Source of the DNA: Hyparrhenia diplandra
Lineage: Eukaryota > Streptophyta > Magnoliopsida > Poales > Poaceae
Length of the DNA stretch: 64,000 nucleotides
Assembly (NCBI GenBank): GCA_015847255.1
Contig: JADLZK010009181.1
Coordinates: 248,001 to 312,000, forward strand
Direction: 5' to 3'
A model generated the notes under the pieces. That model had not been told where the DNA came from. It worked only from the letters and a program-made list of their open reading frames with translations, and did not search any database. Positions 19,022-32,513 of the stretch are shown in pieces (the first letter of the stretch is position 1; each line of letters starts with the position of its first letter). Position numbers and translations under genes: made by a program.

Positions 19022-21909
19022 CACTACCGGAACCAGGCGATTTCCGTGAGCCCTATGCTCACGGGATAGGCCCTTTACCCCCGGGAAAGCCTTTCCCGGG
19101 GGTAAATCACGGACATACATGACGGGAAAAAAACGACCGGGAAATAACTCTATCCCGTGAGCGAGACAATACACACGGGATATCCTATCCCGTGATCCTA
19201 TTTAGCTCACGGGATAGAGTTAACGCGAGGGGGGTGCGCCGTCAACGGGGGAGGGTGTGGAACCCGTTATGGCCTACGTGGCTGTTCCACAAAAACGGCG
19301 TTATGGCCTTGTTTCCCGTGAGCGTAACGGAATAGCTCACGGGATATCAAGGTTCTTTCCCGTGAGTCCAATCGTGCTCACGGGATAGATTTGGCCTCTT
19401 TCCCATGAGCCGTCTCCACTCACGGGAAAGGTTTGGCCTCTTTCCCGTGAGCTACTCACGGGAAATTGATTTTTTTTTCTTTTTTTTTTCAGCACATAAT
19501 TGACACATATAAATATATATATACATACCACATATTGCATAATACCACATATATAGCTCGATAAATCCATAATAGCACATATATTACATAAGATCCAACC
19601 AAGTCACAAGTTCGACCACATGTCCATGAGTGCAACCACAAGTTCACAAACTCACATAAAATCCAAGTTCACAAGTTCAAGTGCACAAGTTTTGAACCTA
19701 AATCATGACAAATTTATGGCCACGGCCTCCAACCTTCCGAAGCGCGTTCCCAAGCGTCCGGTTGAGATTGGTTCGGAGTTGGGTTCGAGGCATGAGAATT
19801 ATCCTGCACGTAGGCAAAGATAAATAGTTAGAAATTTGTGAGACAAAATTCAAGGTAGATTCTATTAACTTGAAAAAAAGAAGATAAATAGTTAGAAATT
19901 TCGGCAGCACCTCCCCTGCACGGAGGGGTTTCCAACCTGCAAGAAAACAACGGCTCGATGGCCGACAACCACATGTCCACGCGCACTTCTCATGGTGCAT
20001 TCAAAACTCGGATCATATCCATTCACATTGATATATGCATATTTCGAGTTACGGAGACAAACTCACGGGGAGAGGCTCCATGCGGTGGAGGGAAGATCGA
20101 CGGCTGACCGTAGACGGGCGGTGGGACGAAGACGGGCGGTGGGACAAAGACGGGTGGTGGCGGGAAGGCGATCTCCGGTGGCAGCTGCACACCAACCTGG
20201 CCACCAACACGCTGGAGGTACGCTAGGAGAGCTTCCATGCTCTTCCGGTGTTTGCTCAGCCCTCTCTTGCTCCTTTCGAGCCCTCTCTTGCTCGCCTGAG
20301 CCCTTGCCCGCTCCCTCTCCTCGGCCTCCTCCCGTCGCTTCCTCTCTTCCTCTATCTGGGCCTATTTCAACACAAAGTTAGAACATGGTGAAAGAGTATG
20401 TAACGATAAATGAAGCTTAAATAAAAATAAATAAACCTCAAGTCCGGAGACCGTAGCTTTGGTAAGTGGTTGGCCGCTCGCGTATCACGGGCCCCCGAGC
20501 GTGCTCGAGCTCGATAGCTTTTTGTGTTGTGCGGGTTGATAACGCTATCACCCAAATAGTACCGCCCGTGCTTCTTGCCTCCTCCGGCGATCATGGCGAT
20601 GTCCCCCTCAATGTCGCGGGCGCGGGGATCGAAGCTTTCTCCATCTTTGCTCCCTCGCCACTCGTGTACCTACCGATCTTTCTCATAGGCGGTCGGGTTG
20701 GTGTAGGCTTCGGGCCCGCCCACGGGGTTGAAGACGACCGCGAGATCTTTATACCTGCCCGTGTGGGAGCAAGCAAAGGCCTTGAGCGTGCTGATTGGCA
20801 CGCCATGTGTCCGCTCCTCGTGTGAGAAAAAGAAAAGTAGCTAGAATGCTTAGATTGTATTGAGTTGCACATCAAAAAATAAGAATTGGATAACACTTAC
20901 ATATCTAGCTTGGTAGGTCGTGAGATTAAGGCTGCCTTGATGGTGTGGTACACGGCATCATGGCACGGATTCCCGATAGTCGTTGTGGACCTCCCGATAA
21001 TCAGATCGACCCACTTGTCCACCAAGCTCCCAAAGAACGCCTATGAAGCAAGCACCACCGCGGAATCACCTACAGGACACCAAGTATAACACATATTATA
21101 AAAATCACATTAAGCATAATTAAACTTCGTATGACCATTCAATATTTACCTGCATGTATTGTTCTTTGGTCAGATTCAACGTTTTCCATTCGTCCTTATC
21201 AAGCCTCCTTTTATCGTATGTCGCGTACCACGCCCCGACGGCCTGGCCGTGTGCCTCATACCACATGTCCGACGCAAGCTTGAAACAGGCGTTTAGAGCC
21301 ACTTCATCCTTCTGAGCCTCGAATCCCTCCTCGATCTTGAAGTATTTCTACACTTAGAAGCAATGTAATAAGTCATTATTTCTAACATTAGAATTTAAAG
21401 CGATGTATTTGTACACTACAGTGCGACATAGACTTACCCAAAACTCTTTGATCACACGCACTGCCTTGTTACTATATTTCATGCCATCCTCATCATAGTT
21501 GTCCTCAAAGTCCACGTATTGGTGGAACGACGTGACAGCATGCTCTACTCCGTCGATGGTAACAAGGCCGGGGAAAGGGGGCCCTTTGCCGAGGCCGCTG
21601 TTCAGCCCACGGAAAGCCTGCTCACGGGGAAACTCTTTCCCGCGGAGCCGCACGGAGTTTTCACGGGAAAGGGGCACGGAGGTGACGGAGCGGGGCGGGG
21701 GCTCACGGCGGTTACCTTTCCCGTGAGCCCCGGTCTCACGGGAAAGGACGGGGGCTTTCCGTGAGCTATACCTCACAGGAAATCTGTTTTCCCGTGTGTA
21801 GTTTCTTTCCCGTGGGGTTTTGCTGTTGCTCACGGGAAATCATCTTCTTTCCCGTGAACGGCTGACGGGAACCTGTTTCCCCACGGGAAAGCGCAGAAAT
21901 CTGGTAGTG
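19022..21909 (-). mobile_element. CACTA (En/Spm) transposon
   Basis: The ends are inverted: the left begins CACTACCGGAACCAGGC and the right, read on the minus strand, begins CACTACCAGATTTCTGC. Dense subterminal repeats of CTCACGGGAAA / TTTCCCGTGAG lie inside both ends, up to about 450 bp on the left and 350 bp on the right. The 3-bp flanks are AGT and TGT, so the target duplication is imperfect. At 2.9 kb, with only fragments of coding sequence, it is non-autonomous. It sits between the U block of unit 1 and the F block of unit 2. Confidence 0.85.
20023..21560 (-). pseudogene. CACTA-associated transposase-like protein remains
   Basis: Minus-strand exon-like pieces read, in order, VRVIKEFW (about 21450), ACFKLASDMWYEAHGQ and DEWKTLNLTKEQYM (21302-21150), LVDKWVDLIIGRST (about 21020), a middle segment to about 20600, and GGGKKHGRYYLGDSVINP (20580-20520). 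A proline-rich tail has three copies of VFVPPP/VYGQPP-type repeats (20200-20090). The KHGRYYLGD and VDKW segments are features of the plant En/Spm-associated transposase family (Transposase_24-like). No single frame joins them, and I could not place every intron. Confidence 0.55.
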
Positions 21910-21914
21910 TGTAT

Positions 21915-22960
21915 TGCCTGCTAGTTTGTGGCTTGGAATAGTGAAGCTCTCCAGAGCGTCGTTTGGTAGATTTCAATGCAATGTGACCCATTAAGTTAAC
22001 AGTTGAGGCGCAGGCCCAACATATAAAACTGAATGGAAACACACTATATTGGTGGTTTCCTCCTCCTGAACCTGGATGAAAAATATAAGGGCAATTTCCT
22101 CCACGGGCACTGATGACTTGATGAGTGATGACTGATGTCGGCAACTTGCTGGGTGCCGCCGACCTCATGGACGAGAATGCCAACTCCATCCCTTAAGCGA
22201 CAACTCTGAGAGCCCAACCGCCCGACCCAAGCTGTAAGGGGCCCCTGCACTGAGGATCTGGCCGGCAGATGGATGCGCCATCCTCCAAGATGGCGTCGGC
22301 CGCTGGATGCAGGGGACGTGGCAGAGAGGCCGGAAGAGAAGACCCCTGCTCGTCCGCATCCCAGGGACAGGATCAACGATGCATGGAACTCTACACGAAG
22401 CTTCAGTAAATCTTCCGAGATTCAGACTGACATGGCAGGAGTACGCTGAAGGTATTCACCACATGGAAAACATATGGAGGTTATTGTTATGAACATGTAA
22501 ATAAATAGTTGTATGAGACTACAGAGGTGATTTTAGAAGCACTTACCAGTTGATGGAGGGATGTGCCTGCACTGGGGCCCACCCGTGCCCATGCACTGGG
22601 CCCCGGCGAGCAGATGAAGGTGCTCAGCGTCGACCACTGAAAACTGAATGAATGCAGGGAACGGAGCAGAGTCCCCTGCTCGCTGCTCGGTCCATCGGAT
22701 CCCACATCGAGCCCCAGGGACAGGGTCGATGACGCAAGGAGCTTCTTCACACGAAGCTGATGTGCCGTTTCGGATAAAGCATGCTGTCATATTCATGTAT
22801 CGTTGCAGTTCTGCTTCACTTGGCACGCATTAATCAAAAAGAAATATAGAAAACATGTAGAGGCACAACACAGGAGGGAAATAGAAGACTTACGTCAGGA
22901 GGGAGGGACAGAGACAAAGCTCAGAGCTGTGTGACGAACGGACGATGATTCAGTGATTGA
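21915..22960 (-). repeat. NLR 3'-flank block F, copy upstream of unit 2
   Basis: Paralogous to 45330-46090 and, in part, to 40334-40870 and 42574-43060. Shared words include 'cttgctggg(c/t)gccgcc', 'ccggccggcagatgg'-like, 'ctctgagag', 'tctacacgaagct' and the cacaagac/donor sub-block. Some copies give open frames of up to 160 codons that differ in every copy, so these are not treated as genes. The GC-rich core is unlike the AT-rich flanks around it. Confidence 0.6.
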
Positions 22961-24333
22961 TATGACTGGATGTGCATGAATTGTTCACGCCAAAGTAACT
23001 ACACCTTAAGCCACATAAGCCCAAGGAAGTAATTTTGATGGCAAATCTTTGGCTCCAGGCAAATCTTCCAGTCTTTTTGCTCTGTTGTTTAGCTTTTCTC
23101 TTGTATAATGTAATCTCTCATCCGAGGTTCAGAGTATAAGAACTCTTGTACGTTTTAGCTATATATATCCACTTCTAGGTATAGAGGCCGGATTGAAAAA
23201 TATCCTTCATCTAAAAAAATTCTTCATGAATATTTTTATAGTTTTTGTTTGATACTTGAGAAAAATATTATGGTTTCAGAATTGTGTTTGTCATTTGGAA
23301 ATTCAATGATCAAACTACAGGAATTTTTGGTTGCCCACCTCTGAGTACCTCAAGTCAACATAGAAATAATTGGAGGAGATTCTACAAGCTGAGAGCATTA
23401 CTAAACTGTTAATCACTTGAGAATCAAAGAAAATCTCTACCTACAAATTTTACTGCATGATTCGATTACAGGGGAATGAGTTACAGTGCATGTGCATAGT
23501 ATGAGAAAAGTGGAAAGAATTGAAGAGTCATACAGTATATATTTTTTAAGCAACATATATATGGGCATATATATATACACACATCATGTTCGACATAAAC
23601 AGAGCATACTTTTTAAAACGTGTTTGTTACCTTTTCTAGAAGTACAGTGAATAATTTTTTCTCAGATCCAAGAGACATGGGAAGACTGAAACCTGAACTG
23701 CTTTCTTAGGAGTGCAAATCTTTGGCCAGAAAAAAAAAATCATACAACGCAATTCATATTTCAGTAAATCTTCAAGATTCAGAATACCAAGGCCAGAGTA
23801 AGTTGAAGTGCTTCACCTGATGGAAAGCATATAAAGGGCAATTGTTAGGCACGAAACAGAACACATTAACAAGGGAAAAGTACATAAATAATCAGAACAA
23901 AGCATCAAATAGACAGTAAGCAACATTCTGAACATGTAAATAGCTGTATGAGATACATAGGTGATTTTACAGGCACTTACCAGTTTGATGTATAGGGTTT
24001 TTTTGAGAGAACATTTAGTGTATAGGGTGGAAGGCATGTCCAGTGATTCATACTTTATTATAATTCAACACTGTAAATAGATACAAAGAAAATCCAGAGG
24101 ACAGAACAATACACAACATGAAGAAAATACCCTGCACAGCAGAAGGAAACAAGCAGGTTATCCAGAAGAAAGCATCAATTGTGGCCAAATAAATGAAACA
24201 AGCAGGTTAGGGAGAAGCAAGGGAAATTGATGGGTGAGAAGTTCCACGTCTTTGTTACCTTAATAAGTTTATTTAGTCAACTGTGACTTCTGGAATGATA
24301 TTTATCAACTTGCGGCAGTGACTTTTTAGCTCC
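22961..24333. other. 3' flank of NLR-B
   Basis: AT-rich sequence matching 46500-47740 (3' of NLR-C) and, in part, 2220-2610 (3' of NLR-A). It contains the conserved exon-like block ending at the donor ATACATCAAACTG|GTAAGTGCC (near 23983, minus strand) and a donor near 24260 (GTAACAAAGACG). No coding frame. Confidence 0.5.
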
Positions 24334-27300
24334 TCACTTTTGCTTTTCGCTGACATCTATTACTCGTAGTGAACTTGGAAGGTCATCCACCTTGGGCAAG
24401 GATCGGAAGGCTGGGCAGTTGCTGATTGCTAATATTTGCAGTGAATCTGGGAGGCAATCCTTGTGCAGTGACTGGATTTTTGGACAGTCGCTGATTGCTA
24501 ATATTTGCAGTGAATCTGGGAGGCAATCCTTGTGCAGTGACTGGATTTTTAGACAATCTCCGATATACAACACTTCCAGCGAACTTGGGAGGACATCCTC
24601 GGGTAGCATCTGGATTGTGTAGCAGTCCCCGATGTGTAACTTCTTGAGATTGCGAAGTCCATGTAGCCGTTTAGGGAGATACTGCAGGTTCTCGCAGCCA
24701 CTAAATGAGATTTTCTCGAGGGAGTTGACAAACAGAAGGGCCTCTTGCTCCTCTGTGAAGCGCTCCACCTTATCATCACAAGAAATTTCCAAATCGGTGA
24801 GCGTGGAAAAGATCAGGCCACGGCGCATGGGTGCAGCAGTGAATCCAGCCACATCATCTATTTTGAGCCTCTGTAGTTCGAGGAACAGGACGTAAGCTCT
24901 TGTTCATGCATCCACGGGGGCTCCGACTCAACAAACATGATTCCGATGACAGATAAGACGGTGAGATGGCCTTGGGCGAGGAGAGACAACAATCCCTCGA
25001 CTGTTAAATCCTCACAGTTACTTATGTATAAACTTGTGAGAGAGGTGAGGTTTGATATGGGCACCGGCGTATCCATGCCCAACAGTCCGTTAATATCAAG
25101 GTGTTCCAAGGAGTTGGGGAAGAGGAAAGAAGAAGAGAAGGATGAAGACGAGTAGGAGGACAGGAGGTCGGGGCATTCCCTGATTACCAGCTGTCGGAGG
25201 GAGGTTAGACCTTGGAGCCCTCCTTCTCCCCACCTTCGTCCATCTTCTTCATTGCTTTGTCGTCATGTGGATTGGAGCAGAGAAGGCTCAGCTTTGGGCA
25301 GTCCTTGATGGCTAGCTCCCCGCAGTTGGGGAGCCAAAATCAACAGTCGTGGGGACGGGAGCTTGGGGCAATGGGAGATTTTCAATGTCCGGAGGGATGT
25401 TCCTCGGAGGCCTCCTCCTCCCCCACTTCGTCCATCTTCTTCGTTGCTGTCGTCATGTGGATTAGAGCAGAGGAGGCTCAGCTCTGGGCAGTTCTTGATC
25501 TCCAGGTACTGTAATTGGGGAGGTAAAAGCAACAGGCCACGTTCTGCTTCTTCTGGTGTGACTATTACGTCATCCTCTGCTCTTGCGCCCTGCTGCTGCT
25601 CCACTTCATTAGCTAGAGATGATGGTCCAGGTGTTCCCGTTGCATGCTGCCCCCTCACATTCACGGCCAGCCCCACATTACCTTCACGTGGTCGTCATTT
25701 TGCAGATATGAGAGCTTTGGGAAGTAGATGAGTAGCTGTGTCAACTCTTTCCCACTTGCACTCCACTCGTCGATGAACAGCTTTTCAACTGGAAACTTGT
25801 ATTTGACATGGCGGTCGGCTTCAATAAATCGAAAGACATTACTCGGACAAGACATGCGTATGGTCCTTAGTGATGGTAGCATTTGTAAGTAATGCGCTGG
25901 CGGGAATCGGCACCTGCTCATCTCCAAATGCTCCAGTCCAGTTAGATTGTGAAAAGCTAGCACATTCCAAAACGTGCTATCATTTGTATCCTTATTTCCC
26001 TTAATGGTCATAAAGCCTCTTCGATATGACAAACAATCAAGAGATGAAGTTCCTTGTATAATAATGTGGCTGAGCTTCAGTCCAAGGAGCGGGAGGAAAT
26101 GATGATAGTTGTGGACAGCTCTCAACTGGAGCATCCGGAGTTTGGAAAACAAATTGTCATTTGCATCTTTCCCTTGTTGACAACAACCGAAAGGATTTGA
26201 AAATGACAATTCCACAAGTTGAGAGCAACCCCTAATGATAAGCACTTCCAAATAAGGAAACAATTGACGGGGAAGCATCTACAGCCCAAGTTTTCAGCCC
26301 CGACAACTTTACAAGGTCCAGCCTTCTCAAATTTCCAAACCTCTTCTCGGGGATATTGATTGAGATTTTCTCACGGGGCAGATTTACTAACCACAAATCT
26401 CCAATAGGTGGAAATGTTTTCCGGTTTACGTCATCTAGACGAAGAGATTTCGGACCTCGAGTGAGAGGTTCAAAACCCAGCCATGAAGGGCAAGTGCCTC
26501 CTCTGTGCCCTATAATGGATAACTTCGAAGATTGCAACTGGGCTTAAGTCTTTCAAGAACATGTTTTTCAAGTGTAGAATCATCGGTAACTCCAATTATT
26601 ATTCCAACGTAGTATCAACTCATGTAGGTGGCTTTTTAGCATCGGTTTTGCTTCATCTCGCTTCTTAGGCACTGAACATTTTCAAGACTATCAATGCACG
26701 ATGATCCACATAGCTCTTCCAAATGCCCTATCGCCTTAATTTAAAGCCTTGATCATCTTGTTTGACCAAAAATCTTCTCAACTCTTGTAGTGATTTTAAT
26801 TTTCCAACCTTAGTGATGCTAGAGTGTATTGTATCATCTCGAACAAGAAGATGACTTAATTTTACAAGGTTCTTGATATATACGTTGGTAGCTGATTGAT
26901 GTTGCATTTTGCATCTATGACCTTCATGTGATAAAATCTGAAATTATATTTGGAATTGATCTTGCTTTTCCAAATCCCCGGATCCAATCCGAAGATACCG
27001 AAGATGGATAAGATAATCAAAGTTGTGCAACAAATCTTTCACATCATAGGATGCTCCTTTTAGAAAGACAAGACGAAGGGCCTTTGCTTTCCTAAATAGA
27101 TCGCCAAAAACTTTGACAACGTAACCATGAGGTTCACCAAATATCATCGAGTCCGCAATTTTTCAACTTTTAATCTCTTATCCAATGTATGGAAATCCTC
27201 CACACAATTTTTAAAGTCAATCTATCATTGGCACCGGCATCACCTATGTTGATAGACAAATGGCGGATTTGATGGTAGGACTTTTAAGGAGCTCACTTGA

Positions 27301-29076
27301 GATTGTGAAGTGTCTATGCTAAGAAATTCAAGTGAGGAAACTTTCCGTGCTAATTCATGTAAGAGATCATGAATAGTGCAACAAGTTATCTCATCTTCCT
27401 CCCATTCATTTTCCAAAAATCCATAGTTAGCCAACTCAATCAAATGATTTAGTCCGATATCTTCAGCTCTTTTATTTTCACCATGTGATGAATGCAAAAT
27501 TTCTTGTCCTATCCAAAAGTTAATTATCTCTTCTCTTGAATTTGTAATCTTGCGGAAACAAAGCACAATAGGAGAAACACTGCTGAAGCTGTGAAGGTAG
27601 GTAATCAAAGCTCAACTTTAGTGCATGCATAATGTCATTCTTGCCATCACTATGCTCCCATTCCTTACTTTCTAAGATTCTAGTCCAATGAACCAAATCA
27701 AGTTTTGATTTCAACAATCTACCAACAGTTTTTTCTTTGCAAGAGGCGAGCCCTTTAGTCTTCCGGCTATCTTGAACCCAGTTTCATGTAAGAAACTGTG
27801 ATCCTTTCTACATTGATCATCATCACCAAAGATAATTTCGAGGAATAATTCAGCAAATTCTTTACTTTCAAGACCTTGCAAACATATTGAATGATCCTTT
27901 TTTCGAGCCATTATTTGTGCTTGTGATGGAAACCGTGTTGTTACTATAATTATATTACCCTGTACTTGAGATTTTGGAATGGCACCAACAACCGTTTCCA
28001 TTCATCCTCATCTTTGCAATCCCATATATCATCTAACACAAGCAAAAACCTCTTATTTTTACTATTTTCCCAATCAACTCACTAGCAGTACCATTATGAC
28101 TTCCATGATCAAATTTAGAGATATATCCTTGAATCTCTTTTATCAGCTTATTCACATTAAAGTTGAGTGACACACATGTCCAAACTTTGACTTCAAAATG
28201 TTCTTGCACTTCCATAGTGTGGTATATATGTTGTGCAAGAGTTGTCTTTCCTATACCCCCTGGACCAACAATTGGAATAAGCTGTGAGAACCTCAGCAGA
28301 ATGTTTACCCTTTGTGATATCATATATGATGCTTTTCATCATAAGCTCCCTCCCATATAGTTTGGGCTCTGTGCTTTCTGAGATGGTGATGGGACGACTT
28401 TGTGCAATGTTTGGGGCAGTGCTCCAGTTAGAACCTAATAGTGTAATAGTACTAGAAACCTCTTGTCGCATGAGCTGCATCTTCTTTACACTATGTTCTA
28501 TTCTTTGGGAGGCATTATTCTATCAAATCTCCACTTTGGTGGTTCATCATGAATAGATGGAAACACATTAAGGTCCAGGTCACAACCTCTCGGCATGCTC
28601 GTCACCCTGGATGCAAAAGTATTCCATCTCATCCAGCATGTCCTCGGCTTCATACACGAGCTCTCGAAGCTCCATCATCATGCCCTCGAGTGCCAAATTA
28701 TGTATCACCTTGCCGAGGGCGAGCTCAAGAATCACCATCACGGACTTCAGCTCTAACTCAAGGGCCTCGACACTCGGGGCAAGGTTGATGGTGGCTGCCC
28801 AGTCCTTGAGCAAGTTGTCCTCCAAGGAAGCCAACGCCTTGTGTGCCACCCAAAATGACACATTTAGGTGCCCCTGATAACAAAGTGCAGCAAGTGAACC
28901 ATCCACACTTTCTAAAACTGGCTCATGTTGTGGTTGGAACGATGCAACTGCTGATTTCATCAAGCCCTTTTTTTCATCCACGCATGTGCATGATCCTTCA
29001 ATGCAATTTTATTTGGAGCCACCAATCCATCCTCACGTAGCACACCTGATGTCGGCAGCCCTTCTTGGGTTCCCAT
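24334..29076 (-). pseudogene. NLR-B: CC-NB-ARC-LRR, broken throughout
   Basis: A full-length relative of NLR-A, starting at the same ATG context (29076-29074; MGTQEGLPTSG). A frame change near 28980, in a run of A, is followed by fragments at 28981-28580 (coiled coil, MLDEMEYF), 28480-28193, 28323-28033 (P-loop GPGGIGKTT), 28001-27711 (IIIVTTR), 27717-27520 (RNBS-D CFSYCALFPQDY), 27608-27240 (IHDLLHELA), 27147-26944, 26537-26232, 26278-25661, 25676-25263, 25109-24858 and 24852-24334 (C-terminal LRRs). At least ten frame changes separate them, so no functional protein is possible. The order of all NLR motifs is kept, so decay has been by small indels. The C-terminal LRRs contain an exact tandem duplication of one repeat. 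Confidence 0.9.
24421..24550 (-). repeat. Exact tandem duplication of one LRR unit
   Basis: Bases 24421-24481 are repeated without change at 24490-24550, a period of 69 bp or 23 codons. Both copies encode SLHKDCLPDSLQILAIS on the minus strand. NLR-A has a single unit at the matching place. Confidence 0.9.
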
Positions 29077-29084
29077 CTATGAAT

Positions 29085-29814
29085 ATAAGCATGCAAGAAA
29101 CAATTAGACTAACTGCACCTTGGGTTGTTCGCAGAAATTAAATGCTACAGAAATATACTTCCTCCGTTTCTTTTTCTAAGGCACAATATATGTACGGGGA
29201 TTTCAAATGTCGAGCAATTAATAACAATAGTGCATGAACACATCTTATATTAAAGTCTGATTCAAACTTCTGTAGTAGCTTGAGGGTGTTTCTAAATTCA
29301 ATGATAATTTTAGGGGTATCAGACTTTACTCTTTTTATTACATATATTGTCTATACGTAAAGAAACCCATTGGCAAAAAAAAAGAAAACGATTGGCATTT
29401 TCAAGTATTATCCTATAAAAGAACAGAGAGTAACATATAGTAATATTTAAGTCGTATTTACCATCTATCTTTTCTATCTTTTTGAAGTGGATTAGACTAG
29501 TCATTTCTATTGCACTAGATTCTTGTATAGGGCAAGAATTGTTGTGCTAGAGTGTCAAGTAAAGTAGTGAGAGAGTAACAATCACTTGTACTCCTTCAGA
29601 ATTGTGATTATAGAATTTGAGGTGAGCTTTGCCAAAATCCGTAATCTCTTGTCATGGTTGCTTCAACATCAGCATTTTAGCTAGAGTTTTCTACTTGATT
29701 TGTCTGCATCATTCTTAATGTGGTGCATACTTGTGTTATATACTCACAATATCCTTTCAAAGATCTAAGGACTACTACCCATAAACATGAGTATCAGATT
29801 CTAACATTATGCGA
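29085..29814. other. 5' flank of NLR-B
   Basis: AT-rich sequence. The proximal 150 bp match the 5' flank of NLR-A, including a Stowaway-like edge at about 29155-29180. No gene recognised in the remainder. Confidence 0.4.
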
Positions 29815-29967
29815 TATTTCCTCCATTCCATATTGTAAGTCACTTTAACTTTTCTAGTTCATTCATTTTGCTCTTATCTAGAAATATTGTTATATCTAGA
29901 TGCATAACAAAATGGATGTACCCGAAAAAAAATCAAAAGCGACTTACAATTTGGAATGGAGGGAGTA
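29815..29967. mobile_element. Stowaway MITE (153 bp)
   Basis: Inverted ends, TATTTCCTCCATTCCATATT on the left and, read on the minus strand, TACTCCCTCCATTCCAAATT on the right, followed by GTAAGTC(A/G)CTTT. TA lies at each edge. Size, ends and target are those of the grass Stowaway (Tc1/mariner) group. It lies between NLR-B and kinase 2 and has no partner at the same place in unit 1, so it arrived after the duplication. Confidence 0.85.
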
Positions 29968-30543
29968 CAAAAATGTGAAACCAACTATATAAGATAACAC
30001 CAATATACTTAATTACCCTACTAAGGTAGCCAAGAATAACCTAACAGGCCCTTTTGAACAATAGTTTGTCATTTTCATGCTTATTGTATTTAAAGTTATT
30101 CTAGAAGTCTAGTGGGAATCGATATGAACCAAATAGTATTCGTTTTTGTCTTCATTGAACAAAAGCCATCCTCATGGTATTAAGCTACCATTTCTTTTTT
30201 TCTTAAAGATGTAACCTTTCATGTTAATTGGTATCTCAAAATTTTTTGAGCCGCTAGTTCACATCCCACTAGAAAAACAATGAAAAGAAAATACTATTTA
30301 TGGATATTTCCTAGACATTATCCGTCTGTTTTCACTAAAAAACATATAATTCATTAAAAGCATATCAAGTGATTTTTTAGCAAGAAAAGAAAAAGAACTA
30401 AAGCACATGTCATGAGTACTAAAAAAAAATAGCATATTCCAAAATTTTGGGACAGTCGCTTATCATTTTAGTAATGCAATAAAATGCGAAAAGGACCGCA
30501 TACTCAATGGAGGATAGAAGAAGATATCATACTTGGTGATCTA
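29968..30543. other. 3' flank of kinase 2
   Basis: AT-rich spacer paralogous to about 12000-12400 downstream of kinase 1 ('attctagaagtctagtggga' type words). No coding frame recognised. Confidence 0.4.
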
Positions 30544-32271
30544 CTAGTAAATCTTCGCCAATTTGAACACAACAACTTCCTTCGCTGCATTAAGAATTTC
30601 AATTATATTTGAGACATTTGGTCTTTTCTCCATATCGTGGTGTACACATTCCAAGGCTATGTCGATGCATTGTTTTACTAGTTGGGCAAGTAGTTCTGGT
30701 CTTTGTATACTTGACGATCTTTCAAATCTTTTCCTCCAATTTCTGAGCACCTACACCATGGCATATATAATAAGTGAGCTAGAGAGATGGTACACATGCA
30801 GAAGATCCATTAGTTTATCATATTACTTTCTCTGTGAAGTGTTGGAAAACTTCAGCGCTTTGGTGATTGTATGGATAGTTGTCCTTGCTGCCCGTGAGTA
30901 TCGTATAATTATGACACCCAAAACTGAATATATCCACTTTCTTTGAGATTATGCCCCTTGTCTATGTATTACGGTGCCATGTATCCCCTACAGTGAACAT
31001 CAAGAGTTTGAGATGGTGCAAGCATAATAGGGACCATAAATATATTTATTACTAAGAAAGCCTATGGTATTTGTAGGTGGGGTGTAGCTTACGGTGTTCG
31101 GGGCGATTTGAAGTGACAGCGACAGTGTGTGATTTTTGTTCACCCAACAAACTTGACAAACCAAAATCTGCAATTTTTGGCACCATAGCAGTATCCATTA
31201 ATATATTTTGAGGTTTAAGGTCGCGATGAATAATATTACACCCATGAAGGAAATTCAAACCGTGGCATATTCCCTTAATTATCTTGTACCTCGCTTTCCA
31301 CTCAAGACCTGAAGATTCATCTGTAGAAAGACTTTTATCTAGACATAATTTATATTGTCATACCATACTTAAGAGTAATAAAAGCAATGAAATACATTTT
31401 GTGTGGTTGAGTGCAATAATAGTAATTTCTAGTTTCTATGTCGTCCAAAAACAAAATTATTCTAGTTGGACAGTCAATTTAAGTTTGACCAATTTTATAA
31501 AGAAGACTCATGTTTATAACACCAAATAGAAATTCTATCAAGATATATTTCATGACGGATCTTATCAAACTTATTTGGTACTTGTTATAAATATTGAGGT
31601 GTGCATATATGATTTTTTTGTATATACTTGTTCAAATTAAAGATGTTTGAACTCAATCTAGAATGACCTTTTTTGGATACAGGAAACATATTCCAGTGTT
31701 CTGCTAATTGTGGAATGTAAACTAGAGAAATGAAAACAAAGGGAGCTGATAGATTATGTCCCTTACGTGTTTCCGAAACATACCTGAAAGGTGTTTATCA
31801 AGGCATCCATTACACATATACTCGAAGCAGAGCATTCTTGTCCGTTCTTCAGCAACAAAAACTTTCCCGTTCAGTTGCTTCATCATCATTGCCCCCTTGA
31901 TTCGGTACAGAAACCTAGAAGCTGCACTATGTTTTGGTGTTCTATACCCATAAGAAAAGAGGCCTCGTCCTCAAAGGATCGGTCATCACCCGCCAGAATT
32001 GTTTCATGAAACTTTTTTTGACAGCAATAGCTGAACCGCAGGGGGAGAATGCCCTTCACAGAATTGATGTTTGATCCATTCATTAATTACCGCTGCCAAC
32101 ATTTGAAGATTAATTAATTGGAGCGAAAAGAATTTGTCATACCTTGTAAACCACTCCGTACGCACCCCTTCCGAGCTCTCGCTCATTGGAAAAATCATCT
32201 GTGATGGATCTCAAAAAGCCTAGAGGGAGAGATACTGGTTCTGTAGTTGGATCCTTGTTCTCCAACTCCAT
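30544..32271 (-). pseudogene. Receptor-like kinase 2, five exons, frameshifted and stopped
   Basis: Paralogue of kinase 1 with the same exon structure: 32271-32143, 32053-31784, 31320-31093, 30987-30827 and 30750-30544. Exon 1 is intact for 43 codons and encodes MELENKDPTTEPVSLPLGF and the glycine loop GRGAYGVVYK, better preserved than in kinase 1. Exon 3 keeps HRDLKPQN and ADFGLS. Breaks include an extra C near the start of exon 2 and an extra A at the invariant-lysine region. There is also a stop after SRGQ in exon 2, a one-base loss at the end of exon 3, TAA in place of the Glu codon of APEY in exon 4, and a further shift in exon 4. Serine/threonine kinase of the RLK/Pelle type. The unit order matches NLR-A/kinase 1. 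Confidence 0.8.
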
Positions 32272-32513
32272 TATCTCGCATTCAGTAGCTCTGCTGTCCG
32301 CCTCCTATTTACATGGAGCTTGCTTTATGTGGGAAATTATTTACTTGTATCAAACAGAGATTGTTACAGTATTTTAACTGTTACCGTTATGAGTTCCTCC
32401 AACATGTAAATTACTTCGATCCAATGTACAGCAGAACAAAGAACTGTAATGCGACTAGCAAATACATATGTCTAGGACATATACAGTACGTGAAAGCCTA
32501 ACTACTTACACGT

